DNA of 10,352 nt from Candidatus Bathyarchaeota archaeon (GCA_030641425.1 DAOWHM010000145.1:1-10352); one strand, 5' to 3'; numbered from the stretch's first letter, positions 1 to 6,977 are shown. Numbers and translations: made by a program. The notes: generated from the sequence alone by a model not told the origin.

Positions 1-133
1 ACAAGAAAATAGATACACCCAGAACATCCCGCTCAGCAATTGAATTCACAGATCTAAGAAACATTTCAAGCATCGTATCCAAATCCAGCTTATACTCACC
101 TACTACTAGAAAGAAACCTGAAAGATTAAACAT
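1..133 (-). CDS. N-terminal part of an unidentified protein, runs off left edge
   Basis: An ATG at 131-133 on the minus strand opens a frame that stays open to the window edge (44 codons). It begins MFNLSGFFLVVGEYKLDLDT and continues as an amphipathic helix-like stretch. An in-frame TAG lies a few codons upstream of the ATG, so this would be a gene start rather than an internal piece. I see no ribosome binding site before the ATG, so it would have to be leaderless or start elsewhere. The opposite strand is also open here, but its translation is Ser/Arg/Lys-rich and looks like an antisense shadow. I do not recognise the family. Confidence is low because only the first third or less of a possible gene is visible. 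Confidence 0.3.
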   Translation of the reverse strand, partial: MFNLSGFFLVVGEYKLDLDTMLEMFLRSVNSIAERDVLGVSIFL

Positions 134-183
134 TTGTGAAGCAGAACTAATTACCTAAACTTACATTCCCCAGCGTCATAAAC

Positions 184-192
184 AAAAAAAAA
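184..192 (-). terminator. poly-U type terminator candidate
   Basis: A run of nine A on the plus strand reads as T9 on the minus strand, 7 bases past the stop of the small minus-strand ORF at 199-357. Archaeal RNA polymerase terminates readily at such U-tracts without a hairpin. Confidence 0.4.
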
Positions 193-198
193 GGAAAT

Positions 199-357
199 TT
201 ATTGGGCTCCTACAATGTTTATTGTCTTCTTCTTCCAGCGAACCGCCAAAACCACAATTGCAATCGTTGACACAGCACCAGTGACTAACAGAAGAAATCC
301 GGGAGTAACCAACGCTGGCACAATCTCCAACCCCAAAGACAGGTCATGCAAGCCCAT
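199..357 (-). CDS. small single-pass membrane protein, or C-terminal anchor remnant of a surface protein
   Basis: This 52-codon minus-strand ORF starts MGLHDLSLGLEIVPALVTPG. It continues with one hydrophobic helix (about residues 20-40) followed by a basic stop-transfer cluster (RWKKK) and a short tail. The shape (Pro-rich hinge, one helix, Arg/Lys cluster) matches the C-terminal anchors of large archaeal secreted proteins. A TAA stands directly before the ATG. A second short open frame, in a different phase, lies just upstream at 362-469 and ends in a protein-like stretch, EVGIKLYSLSENISLEKVHV. The two may therefore be the decayed 3' end of one surface-protein gene broken by a frameshift and stops, whose body was lost where the glycosyltransferase now starts. 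A genuine 52-residue membrane peptide is the alternative. A T9 tract follows the stop. Confidence 0.35.
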   Translation of the reverse strand: MGLHDLSLGLEIVPALVTPGFLLLVTGAVSTIAIVVLAVRWKKKTINIVGAQ

Positions 358-460
358 TTATTTATGGCTTCACATGAACCTTCTCCAGTGAAATATTCTC
401 ACTCAAGGAATACAACTTTATTCCCACCTCAACCCCACCTTCAACATAGAAGGGAGAAAG

Positions 461-1873
461 GTGATCCCCTCAAAGCCCACGACCAACCCTAAAACTCACT
501 GGCTACTCTACACACTACTAGCACTCCCCTTCATCCTAGCCACTGCATTATGGTGGTTTTTTCCTCCCTTCGCCCAAATACTGTCAACAAACATCTTCCA
601 ATACAAACCCACAACCCAACATGCAAATTGGCTATGGACAGCCCTCATCACCTTCTACTACACATGGTTCACATTCCTAGGAGTCGGAGTCGGCGGCTTA
701 CTGGTGATAAGCGCTTGGCTAGCTCGACGCAGAACTGAAAAGCGTTCAGCAGACTTCTATCCGATGGTGTCCTTTGTTATACCAGCCTTCAATGAAGAGA
801 AGCAACTTCCCAAATGCATTGAAAGCCTATTCAAATGCGGAGCAGACTACCCAGGCCCCATCGAAATCATCGTAATAGACGACGGAAGCAACGACAACAG
901 CTACGAAGTCGCCATCGCAAGCATACAATTGAACAAGAAGAAATACACACCTGTTCGAGGAAAAGTAATCCGCCATATGGCAAACCTAGGCAAAATCGAA
1001 GCTGTAAAGACAGGGGTCAACAAGGCTTTTGGACAACTCATAGCCATCGTTGACGCAGATTCCTGGTGGCAACCCTCAGTTTTGAAAAGTATGGTGGAAT
1101 ATATGCATGCGAATGGGAAAGCAGCAGCCACTGGCTACGTGCATCCTAGTGATGGTGAAGCAGAAGACAACCCGTTCGTTGTCCTGCAACAACTAGAATA
1201 TAGTCAAGGCTTAGGGGTTTTCAGATGCGCCCAAACCTTAGGAAACGCTGTCCTAGTCGTTCCTGGCGCCTTAGGGATATTCAACACTTGTGTACTTCGC
1301 AGCATTTTAAATGATGGAAGTTTGATATCTGTTGCAGAAGATTCTGAAATCACTTTGGAATTGCAGAAGAGAGGTTATGGTGTAGGCTATTTAAGTAGTG
1401 CAAGAGGTGGAACTCTGGCACCCTTAAGTTTCACTGACCTGTGGCATCAACGAATCAGATGGTTCATTGGTTGGCTGCATAATACATTGTTTATCCATCG
1501 TGACATTCTATCTGAGAGAAGTTGGCTGAGTCTACTGCTATGGTATTGCCTAGTTGCAGAGTATTTTGGAGCATTTGTAGAGTTCTCTGCCCTTCTAAGC
1601 TTTCCCTTTCTGTTTTGGTTTGCTCCTGATCGAATCATGTTTGTGTTTAACTTGTTCTGGTTTGGCTCTTACGCACTGTTTGTAGGGATAGTTTTTCAAG
1701 CTATGGCTTTGCGTTTTGCATATGGAGAGTGCAACCATAAGTGGTTGTTGTACTATACGCCCTTCTATTTTATTCTCTGGCTTGTTAACTTGGGAGCGAG
1801 GTTGTTTAGTGTGATTGGATATAGTTTGGGCTATAGAGGAAGATGGCGCTCTGCTAAAGAGAAGTTTTGGTAG
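461..1873 (+). CDS. membrane-bound processive family 2 glycosyltransferase
   Basis: This integral membrane GT2 enzyme is of the cellulose/hyaluronan/poly-GlcNAc synthase type (470 residues). It is expected to transfer sugars from nucleotide-sugars on the cytoplasmic face and may extrude the product. Two N-terminal helices (about 14-41 and 58-88) precede the catalytic domain (about 100-340). Catalytic motifs are visible in order: PAFNEE at 108-113, DDGS at 140-143, DAD at 198-200, ED at 293-294 and QRIRW at 330-334, the QxxRW signature of processive enzymes. Three or more C-terminal helices follow (about 353-388, 392-418, 427-455). The start is GTG, preceded by GGAG at 453-456. No synthase partner or polysaccharide cluster is adjacent, so the product (exopolysaccharide, glycolipid or surface glycan) is unknown. 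The 5' half is rich in A/C and the 3' half in G/T on the coding strand, a sharp shift within one gene. Confidence 0.93.
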   Translation: MIPSKPTTNPKTHWLLYTLLALPFILATALWWFFPPFAQILSTNIFQYKPTTQHANWLWTALITFYYTWFTFLGVGVGGLLVISAWLARRRTEKRSADFYPMVSFVIPAFNEEKQLPKCIESLFKCGADYPGPIEIIVIDDGSNDNSYEVAIASIQLNKKKYTPVRGKVIRHMANLGKIEAVKTGVNKAFGQLIAIVDADSWWQPSVLKSMVEYMHANGKAAATGYVHPSDGEAEDNPFVVLQQLEYSQGLGVFRCAQTLGNAVLVVPGALGIFNTCVLRSILNDGSLISVAEDSEITLELQKRGYGVGYLSSARGGTLAPLSFTDLWHQRIRWFIGWLHNTLFIHRDILSERSWLSLLLWYCLVAEYFGAFVEFSALLSFPFLFWFAPDRIMFVFNLFWFGSYALFVGIVFQAMALRFAYGECNHKWLLYYTPFYFILWLVNLGARLFSVIGYSLGYRGRWRSAKEKFW

Positions 1874-1876
1874 GGA

Positions 1877-2056
1877 TCATTGGGCGTTTGCTGTAACTTT
1901 GAGAAGAGCCAGCTCCATGGTTAGGGTGTTGAAGTCTCGCTTCTGAGTTAGCTTTGTTTCGGTTTCATCGTTTGTTGGAGGGGGCGCACATATGGACAAA
2001 ACACTTTTTTAGGGAGAAAGGAGAAGGCTTTGAGAAGAAATTATTTCTTCAACCAT
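1877..2056 (-). pseudogene. small gene interrupted by an in-frame TAA (candidate)
   Basis: On the minus strand an ATG (2054-2056) is preceded by GAGG six bases upstream and by a TATA-like box at 2110-2119, a normal archaeal layout. The frame reads MVEEIISSQSLLLSP, then TAA (2009-2011), and continues in the same phase for 43 more codons to a TGA at 1877-1879. The second part contains KLTQKRDFNTLTMELALLKV, which reads like an ordinary soluble protein rather than noise. A single T-to-C change would turn the TAA into CAA and give a 59-residue protein. Alternatives are a separate ORF starting at TTG (1997-1999, 40 residues), a 15-residue peptide, or chance. I do not recognise the family. The gene is convergent with the glycosyltransferase, with its stop 3 bases past that gene's stop. 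Confidence 0.3.
2034..2050. repeat. short inverted repeat
   Basis: Arms GAAGAAAT (2034-2041) and ATTTCTTC (2043-2050) are perfectly complementary around one base. They are enclosed by a second inverted pair, CACATATGG (1987-1995) and CCATATGTG (2053-2061). The nested arms lie at the start of the broken small gene and could fold in RNA. No function is assigned. Confidence 0.3.
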
Positions 2057-2109
2057 ATGTGTCCTCTTCCTTCAACCTCCACCGTCGTAAGACTTACTAT
2101 ACGATAGTA

Positions 2110-2119
2110 GTATAAAAAG
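2110..2119 (-). promoter_or_regulatory. TATA-like box for the broken small gene
   Basis: The minus strand reads CTTTTTATAC. A start of transcription about 26 bases downstream (near 2089) would leave a leader of about 33 bases containing GAGG before the ATG at 2056. Confidence 0.35.
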
Positions 2120-2185
2120 TTTACTAAACCCAAAACAACAAACATCAACAATCTCTCCCAATTCCCTCTCACACCACCAACAAAT

Positions 2186-3142
2186 TCACTTAACTATACG
2201 CTGCCGCAACCCAACAAAAAAATCAGTAACATCAACATTCCCCCCACTAATTATTACCCCCACCCTTTCAGAACCCAAATCAATACAACCCGACAGAACA
2301 CCCGCAAGAGAAACAGCTCCAGAAGGCTCAACAACCAACTTCATCCTCTCCCAGAGAAACTGCATCGCATCCACAATCTCCTCCTCTGAAACAGTCACAA
2401 TCTGATCCACACCCCCCCGAATAATCCTAAAAGTATTACACCCCAAAGAAGTCCTCAAACCATCAGCAATCGTATCAGGATCCTCCATCGGCAATATCCG
2501 CCCAACCTCCAAAGACCTGTACGCATCATCCGCGTTCTTTGGCTCAACACCAATCACCTTCACCAAAGGCAACAAACCCTTCGCAGCCACCACCGTTCCA
2601 CTTAACAACCCTCCACCCCCAACTGGACAGAAAACATAATCTAACTCTCCAATCTCCTTGACCAATTCAAATGCTGCGGTCCCTGCCCCAATAATAATCT
2701 CAATATCGTTAGATGGATGAATAAGGGTGTAACCATATTCTTCCACAAGACGATGAGCAACCTCCACCCGATCCCTCGGACGGGAGCTACAAAAAACAAC
2801 TTCAGCTCCATAACCCTCTGTAGCTGCAACTTTCACATGAGGAGCGTTCTCAGGCATAACAATCACAGCCTTAACACCTAGAAGTTTAGCTGCCAAAGCA
2901 AGAGCTTGCGCGTGATTCCCCGAAGAGTGAGTAATTACTCCTTTTTCCTTTTGCCTCGACGACAACTGAGATACAGCGTTGAAGGCTCCTCGAAACTTGA
3001 AGGCTCCTGCCTTCTGAAAATTCTCACATTTAAGAAAACATTTCGCGCCAGTCATCGTATCTAATGTCGAAGAAGTCATTACAGGAGTTCGATTAACAAC
3101 TTCTCCTATGCACTCATAAGCCTTCATTACTTTTTTGAACAT
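2186..3142 (-). CDS. serine/threonine dehydratase-like PLP enzyme (fold type II)
   Basis: This 318-residue cytosolic PLP enzyme belongs to the threonine/serine dehydratase and serine racemase family. Members remove ammonia from hydroxy amino acids to give 2-oxoacids (pyruvate from serine, 2-oxobutanoate from threonine), or racemise or dehydrate serine or 3-hydroxyaspartate. Lys49 in GAFKFRGA is the expected Schiff-base lysine, SSGNHAQ (73-79) the substrate loop, GGGGL (175-179) the PLP phosphate cradle, and SGGNVD (299-304) the C-terminal cofactor loop. There is no ACT domain, so it resembles the short catabolic or racemase type rather than biosynthetic IlvA. Which substrate it uses cannot be read from sequence. 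The ATG has no clear ribosome site, but a TATA-like box 35 bases upstream predicts a near-leaderless mRNA. It follows the aldolase-Fae fusion on the same strand after about 69 bases. Confidence 0.9.
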   Translation of the reverse strand: MFKKVMKAYECIGEVVNRTPVMTSSTLDTMTGAKCFLKCENFQKAGAFKFRGAFNAVSQLSSRQKEKGVITHSSGNHAQALALAAKLLGVKAVIVMPENAPHVKVAATEGYGAEVVFCSSRPRDRVEVAHRLVEEYGYTLIHPSNDIEIIIGAGTAAFELVKEIGELDYVFCPVGGGGLLSGTVVAAKGLLPLVKVIGVEPKNADDAYRSLEVGRILPMEDPDTIADGLRTSLGCNTFRIIRGGVDQIVTVSEEEIVDAMQFLWERMKLVVEPSGAVSLAGVLSGCIDLGSERVGVIISGGNVDVTDFFVGLRQRIVK

Positions 3143-3172
3143 TCAAATCGAGAGAGAAGGGGATGAGCCCAA

Positions 3173-3180
3173 CTTAAAAA
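3173..3180 (-). promoter_or_regulatory. TATA-like box of the PLP dehydratase gene
   Basis: The minus strand reads TTTTTAAG, centred about 35 bases before the ATG at 3142. Initiation about 26 bases downstream would give a leader of some 8-9 bases, consistent with the absence of a ribosome binding site. It suggests that this gene can be transcribed apart from the upstream fusion gene. Confidence 0.45.
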
Positions 3181-3211
3181 GGGATACTCCACCTTTCCAG
3201 CGCGCACAGGG

Positions 3212-4693
3212 CTAAGGAGTATATTTGAATGGGTGTCTTGACCTGTCTTTGTTCTCCAACACTTCACTCACAGAAGGTCGGCCTTCAATTGCTCTTCTAA
3301 TAGCGTGTCGCATAGCCTTGTAGTTGTTGATGTACACTCTGTGCCGATTGATTGCAGAAGGATGCACAAACACATTGACTATGATTATCAAGTCTTCTGC
3401 ATTTTCTTTTGGTATGACACCGTCTTCAAGGTTATCTGCCACTGCTTTAGCTATGGCGGCTTGAGCGGGTCCATAAACCATGCTTGCTTGTCGCATGTTT
3501 TTTATTGTGACTGTGGGAACCATCAGAGTAATGGGTTTAACCACCACGTTAGGCTCCAAAATCGCCACCAAGGGCTCATGTCCAGGAGTTGGATTCGCTT
3601 TTGCTCTTGCGTATGCTTCGCCAACTGGGCCTTCCTTCTCTCCAATCATCAAATCAATATGAGCCACCTCAGAGTCTTTCCCTGCCAAAGCTTCACCTAT
3701 TCTCAACTTAAATTCACGAATAACATTGGGTGTGATATGAACAGCTGCAAATCTCTCTTCCAAGACCTTTTCGCCAACTTCGAACTTCACTGGCTTGGCC
3801 TTGATCTTCCCGATCTTCTCCAAATCCAAGCGCAACTCTTCCCTCGCTTCATAAGTAAGCTCTCCTCCTACACTGAGAGGCTGTCTAACAGATCCTACTT
3901 TTACTCCCATCATATTCAAAGCTTCTTTCGCTCCCACAGCACCACTCTGAACCGTAATCCTAGCAATCTTCTGGACCTTACGTTGAAGTTCACGAGCCCC
4001 CTGTAAGTCACCTTCTCTAACCTTATTGAACACTTCAACCCAAATATCTGGAATGAAGTTGGCACTTGCTAAGATAGCCCCACTAGCTCCTGCCGCCAAC
4101 GCAGCCATAACCACTTCATCATGACCACACATCACATTGATCTTATCCCCTACCTTCTCCAAAACTGTCAAAATGAAGTTCAGTTGCCCACTACTGTCCT
4201 TTACGCCAACCACATTAGGTATCTGAGCTAAGTCCTCTACAATCTGCCAAGGCAAAGGCAAGCCAGTACACTGAGGTATATTGTAAAGGATTATCGGCAG
4301 ATCTACTTCAGATGCAATTGTGAAAAAATGCTCGTAAAGGCCTCTAGTAGATGGTTTCGCGTAGAAAGGTGTCACAATCAAAGAAGCATCTGCACCAGCG
4401 TCCTTGGCGTACTTTGTCATCTCCAACGCTTGCCTAGTTCCACTAGCTCCCGTACCAGCAACAACCGGAACTCTACCATTAACCTCATCAATAACAAGAT
4501 CAAGAACCCGTTTCCTCTCTTCAATGGTCATGTTGATGAATTCCCCTGTAGTCCCACATGGTACGACCCCATGGACACCCCTTTCAATACATCTGTTAAC
4601 CAAAACCCGCATCGAAACCTCATCTATTTCATCTCCACCTTTCGTGAAGGGTGTTACCAAAGCAGGCATTATTCCCTCTAGCCTGAAGACCAA
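3212..4693 (-). CDS. fusion: dihydrodipicolinate-synthase-like aldolase + formaldehyde-activating enzyme (Fae)
   Basis: This is a 493-residue two-domain protein. Residues 1 to about 300 are a DapA/N-acetylneuraminate-lyase class I aldolase, with CGTTGE at 46-51, catalytic Tyr137 in LYNIP and Schiff-base Lys165 in GVKDSSG. In DHDPS the tyrosine is followed by PSRTG, whose Arg binds the substrate carboxylate; here it is PQCTG, with Cys142 in that place, so true DHDPS activity is doubtful. Residues from about 325 to 493 match Fae, which condenses formaldehyde with tetrahydromethanopterin: IGEAL, EVAHIDL with the catalytic-type His345, KPITLM (386-391), YGPAQ (407-411), VFVH (441-444) and the closing HPF (487-489). 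The start is TTG, chosen because GAGGAG (4700-4705) sits six bases upstream. Known Fae fusions join Hps; a DapA-like partner is one I do not recall being characterised. It may couple formaldehyde release or use by the aldolase to capture by Fae. Confidence 0.92.
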   Translation of the reverse strand: MVFRLEGIMPALVTPFTKGGDEIDEVSMRVLVNRCIERGVHGVVPCGTTGEFINMTIEERKRVLDLVIDEVNGRVPVVAGTGASGTRQALEMTKYAKDAGADASLIVTPFYAKPSTRGLYEHFFTIASEVDLPIILYNIPQCTGLPLPWQIVEDLAQIPNVVGVKDSSGQLNFILTVLEKVGDKINVMCGHDEVVMAALAAGASGAILASANFIPDIWVEVFNKVREGDLQGARELQRKVQKIARITVQSGAVGAKEALNMMGVKVGSVRQPLSVGGELTYEAREELRLDLEKIGKIKAKPVKFEVGEKVLEERFAAVHITPNVIREFKLRIGEALAGKDSEVAHIDLMIGEKEGPVGEAYARAKANPTPGHEPLVAILEPNVVVKPITLMVPTVTIKNMRQASMVYGPAQAAIAKAVADNLEDGVIPKENAEDLIIIVNVFVHPSAINRHRVYINNYKAMRHAIRRAIEGRPSVSEVLENKDRSRHPFKYTP

Positions 4694-4728
4694 TGTTAAC
4701 TCCTCGACAACTTATCGTGCCATTCATG

Positions 4729-4736
4729 CATTTAAG
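4729..4736 (-). promoter_or_regulatory. TATA-like box of the aldolase-Fae gene
   Basis: The minus strand reads CTTAAATG, centred about 40 bases before the TTG start. The predicted transcript start near 4707 leaves a short leader that just includes the GAGGAG ribosome site at 4700-4705. Confidence 0.5.
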
Positions 4737-4869
4737 TACTTCACCCAAATGCCAAAGAGGAACCTCTGAATAGCTGCCAAGAGTGAACCCAACAAATCAC
4801 GGCATAAAAACTGAGCTGCCATCGTATAATGAAGACATTTGTCCTTGACTAGGGCTCATATAGCTATTC

Positions 4870-4877
4870 TTATAAAC
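4870..4877 (+). promoter_or_regulatory. TATA-like box of the 428-residue gene
   Basis: TTATAAAC is centred about 60 bases before the TTG start. Transcription starting near 4898 would give a leader of about 35 bases holding the double ribosome site. Confidence 0.5.
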
Positions 4878-4913
4878 TCAACTTGGCTAACAATTCGCTT
4901 AAACTGAACTAAA

Positions 4914-4930
4914 GGTGATCTGGAGGAGGT
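4914..4930 (+). promoter_or_regulatory. double Shine-Dalgarno site deciding a TTG start
   Basis: GGTGATC (4914-4920) and GGAGGAGGT (4922-4930) lie side by side. Each can pair with the 16S rRNA 3' end. The second sits at normal distance from the TTG at 4934 and is the reason for choosing that start over the ATG at codon 9. Confidence 0.6.
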
Positions 4931-4933
4931 TTA

Positions 4934-6220
4934 TTGAACGAATTAAGAGAGAGGTTAATGATTAAAGAGGAGAATCTGAGGAGAGTAAATGAGTTCCTCC
5001 TGAAGGATGACAACCCCCTCATAAATGGTTTAATCGAAGTAGTCGATAAATATGGTTCTGTGGATGAAATCAACAGGAAAGCGAAAGAAGCTCGCAAGCT
5101 TGAAAACCTTATGAACCGTCTAAGAGAGAAGCACTCACCATATATTGATGATCTCGAATGGTTGATGAAACAGAGAAATAGAGACGCTTTTATTAACATC
5201 CCTGAATACCGAAGAAAGATTCTAGGTAGTAAAGCTGACACTACAAAATTCGACGAATCATTCGCAGTTACCCTAGAGATTAGTGCATGCAACTTCTTCC
5301 CATGGGTTATAGAAGAAGCAAAGAAGGCAATTGCCCAACAAGATCTCATGCCTGGACGTTTCATTCGGGTACGCTCCATGAAAGAGCAAGTTGAAGATGG
5401 TGAGATCTTGGCTTTTGCAGCTGCTGCTCAAATCGTTGGAGCTTCCTATGTGGAGACCTTAGATACTAAAGGAACGTTGCCAGGAGCTGACGGGCTACCC
5501 ATTAATGTTCATCTAGGCGGTCCTGAAACCATCACTGGATACTTTGGCGGTGTTGGGTTGCCAAATGAGTATGCCTTGAAATGGGTTGATGAATACTTAC
5601 ATTACTATACTGAATACGGCATCCAACAAGTGTTAAATGTTAACATAGGAAGTGTGCTGTTAGCATATTGGCTCTTCAAGTTTGGAATCGACATTGAGTT
5701 TAAGATATCAGTCTTCCTCGGAAATGACAATCCTTACTCTTGTTTCTGGACGTTAATGACTGCCAAACTCTTCAGCCGTGATGATGGCACAAGCCCCCTC
5801 ATAGGGTTTAACTTGTCAAATTCAGTCAATAACGAGACTATCGAAATGTCAGCGTATATCCGAAAGGCTTTCGACTTTGAAGACATCGTTCGCTTGGAAC
5901 ATCATATTGTGGAAACCTACAAGAGCATAGTCAGACAACCATACGACCGGCTGAATGAGCTTCTTGACATCGCTGATCACATAAAAAACATAAGCGCTAA
6001 ACATGAGGGAGGGCTGCTTGAAGTAGAGAAAACCCGGGAACATCCTTCAGACATATTGGACTACTTTATTCCCAAGAAAGACATTGATGCACAGGATTTG
6101 ATGCAAAAGCTTTTGATTAACTACCTTGACAAGCATGATTCTATGAATAAGACTGCTAAAGCTTTGACCGAACGAGGTTTAGCAGTCGTTCCGGCTCAGC
6201 GCCTGCATATAATGAAGTAA
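4934..6220 (+). CDS. uncharacterised 428-residue protein, probably a cytosolic enzyme
   Basis: I do not recognise this family. The protein is soluble, with no signal peptide and no membrane helix. A charged, helical N-terminus (about 1-100, with Lys/Arg/Glu-rich segments and coiled-coil character) is followed by an alternating strand/helix body (about 110-330). Glycine-rich loops that look like active-site turns are LDTKGTLPGADGLP (176-189) and HLGGPETITGYFGG (193-206); FLGNDNPYSCFW (261-272) and GFNLSNSVNNETIE (291-304) are further candidate loops. A helical C-terminus (about 310-428) ends the protein. The pattern suggests a TIM-barrel-like enzyme, but this is only an impression. It starts at TTG after an unusually strong double ribosome site and is divergent from the aldolase-Fae gene, which hints at a shared pathway. 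The next gene is convergent, with stops 14 bases apart. Confidence 0.85.
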   Translation: MNELRERLMIKEENLRRVNEFLLKDDNPLINGLIEVVDKYGSVDEINRKAKEARKLENLMNRLREKHSPYIDDLEWLMKQRNRDAFINIPEYRRKILGSKADTTKFDESFAVTLEISACNFFPWVIEEAKKAIAQQDLMPGRFIRVRSMKEQVEDGEILAFAAAAQIVGASYVETLDTKGTLPGADGLPINVHLGGPETITGYFGGVGLPNEYALKWVDEYLHYYTEYGIQQVLNVNIGSVLLAYWLFKFGIDIEFKISVFLGNDNPYSCFWTLMTAKLFSRDDGTSPLIGFNLSNSVNNETIEMSAYIRKAFDFEDIVRLEHHIVETYKSIVRQPYDRLNELLDIADHIKNISAKHEGGLLEVEKTREHPSDILDYFIPKKDIDAQDLMQKLLINYLDKHDSMNKTAKALTERGLAVVPAQRLHIMK

Positions 6221-6234
6221 ATGGGGCCACGAGG

Positions 6235-6939
6235 TTACCAAGACGATGATTTGGGTCGTCGAATTATCAGCAGAATGGTTGTTACAACGAAAATTCCAGT
6301 TGTTATAAGGAAGAGATACACCAAGTTTGTGGCGCTATTTTCCTCAGTAATCTTACTTTCCAGCATGTGATATCGCTCTTGCAAATCTGTATAGTTGGAT
6401 TCAAGCGTAATATAGGAACTTTCTAGATTGTCAAAATCCTCTTTGAGTTCTATGTAGGCTTCATTTTCAATGAATGTTGTAGAGAAGGCCGTAGGGAAAA
6501 TCTGGTGAGGAGATGGGATGTTGCCTTTGATGTACCAGTCATACCATATTATGCCATAGATCAGTCCGGGGAGAGCATCATCTGGGATCTCTAGCTCATA
6601 ACGTGTTTCATTAAGGGACTCTGAGGTGAGGTCAATGTTTTTTAGAGTTGTTGTTGTGCTTAACAACGGAACTTTTTCGAGGCCTTCTCTCTGACAGGAG
6701 AAGTTCACATTGATGAAGTCAACATGGATCTCTGCTGAAGCTTTCACACTCACAGTGATGTTTATAGTGTCGCCAGGCCAAGCTGAAGTAGGCGCTTCCA
6801 CCTCGATAAGGAGGCCCCCATAATCTAATGTGTAACATTTCTGAACTTCAGCAGCGTCTGACATTACAATTCCAGCTAGACTAATTGTGATCAGAAAGAA
6901 GCCAATCAGCATCAGGATTGAGGCTCTTTTGGTTTTCAT
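6235..6939 (-). CDS. secreted surface protein with coiled-coil stalk and C-terminal anchor
   Basis: The start is taken at the ATG at 6937-6939 because AGGTGA lies just upstream and a TATA-like box at 6978-6987 places transcription start near 6957. An ATG at 6972 in the same frame would fall before that point. The 234-residue product opens with MKTKR and a hydrophobic signal segment (about 7-28). An extracellular, strand-rich domain follows (about 35-158) with sequons NIT (70), NFS (79) and NET (110). Residues about 160-200 form a heptad-like coiled coil (LKEDFDNLESS onward) with sequon NYT (182). A final helix (204-226) and RRPK anchor it. This resembles archaeal cell-surface proteins held by a stalk and tail helix; ligand and role are unknown. 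It is convergent with the 428-residue gene. Confidence 0.8.
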   Translation of the reverse strand: MKTKRASILMLIGFFLITISLAGIVMSDAAEVQKCYTLDYGGLLIEVEAPTSAWPGDTINITVSVKASAEIHVDFINVNFSCQREGLEKVPLLSTTTTLKNIDLTSESLNETRYELEIPDDALPGLIYGIIWYDWYIKGNIPSPHQIFPTAFSTTFIENEAYIELKEDFDNLESSYITLESNYTDLQERYHMLESKITEENSATNLVYLFLITTGIFVVTTILLIIRRPKSSSW

Positions 6940-6977
6940 GTTTTCACCTACTATTGCATAGTTGCGTTCCATCGAAT

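Larger units (their letters stand above)
4694..4933. other. divergent intergenic region with two promoters
   Basis: This 240-base region separates the divergent aldolase-Fae and 428-residue genes. It contains a TATA-like box for each direction. I see no further ORF with a ribosome site, no RNA gene and no long repeat in it. A shared control region would fit the two genes acting in one pathway. Confidence 0.5.

Noticed and set aside
3184..3222. Inverted repeat ATACTCC / GGAGTAT around the stop of the aldolase-Fae gene
   Set aside because: Seven base pairs with a 25-base loop, partly inside the coding region and with no T-tract after it; too weak to call a terminator.
3305..4006. 233-codon plus-strand frame inside the aldolase-Fae gene
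   Set aside because: It is antisense to well-recognised Fae and aldolase motifs. Its translation is rich in Ser, His, Cys and Phe, as expected of a shadow.
4909..5379. 156-codon minus-strand frame
   Set aside because: It covers the ribosome site and 5' end of the 428-residue gene and is Ser/Phe/Arg-rich. It has no signals of its own.
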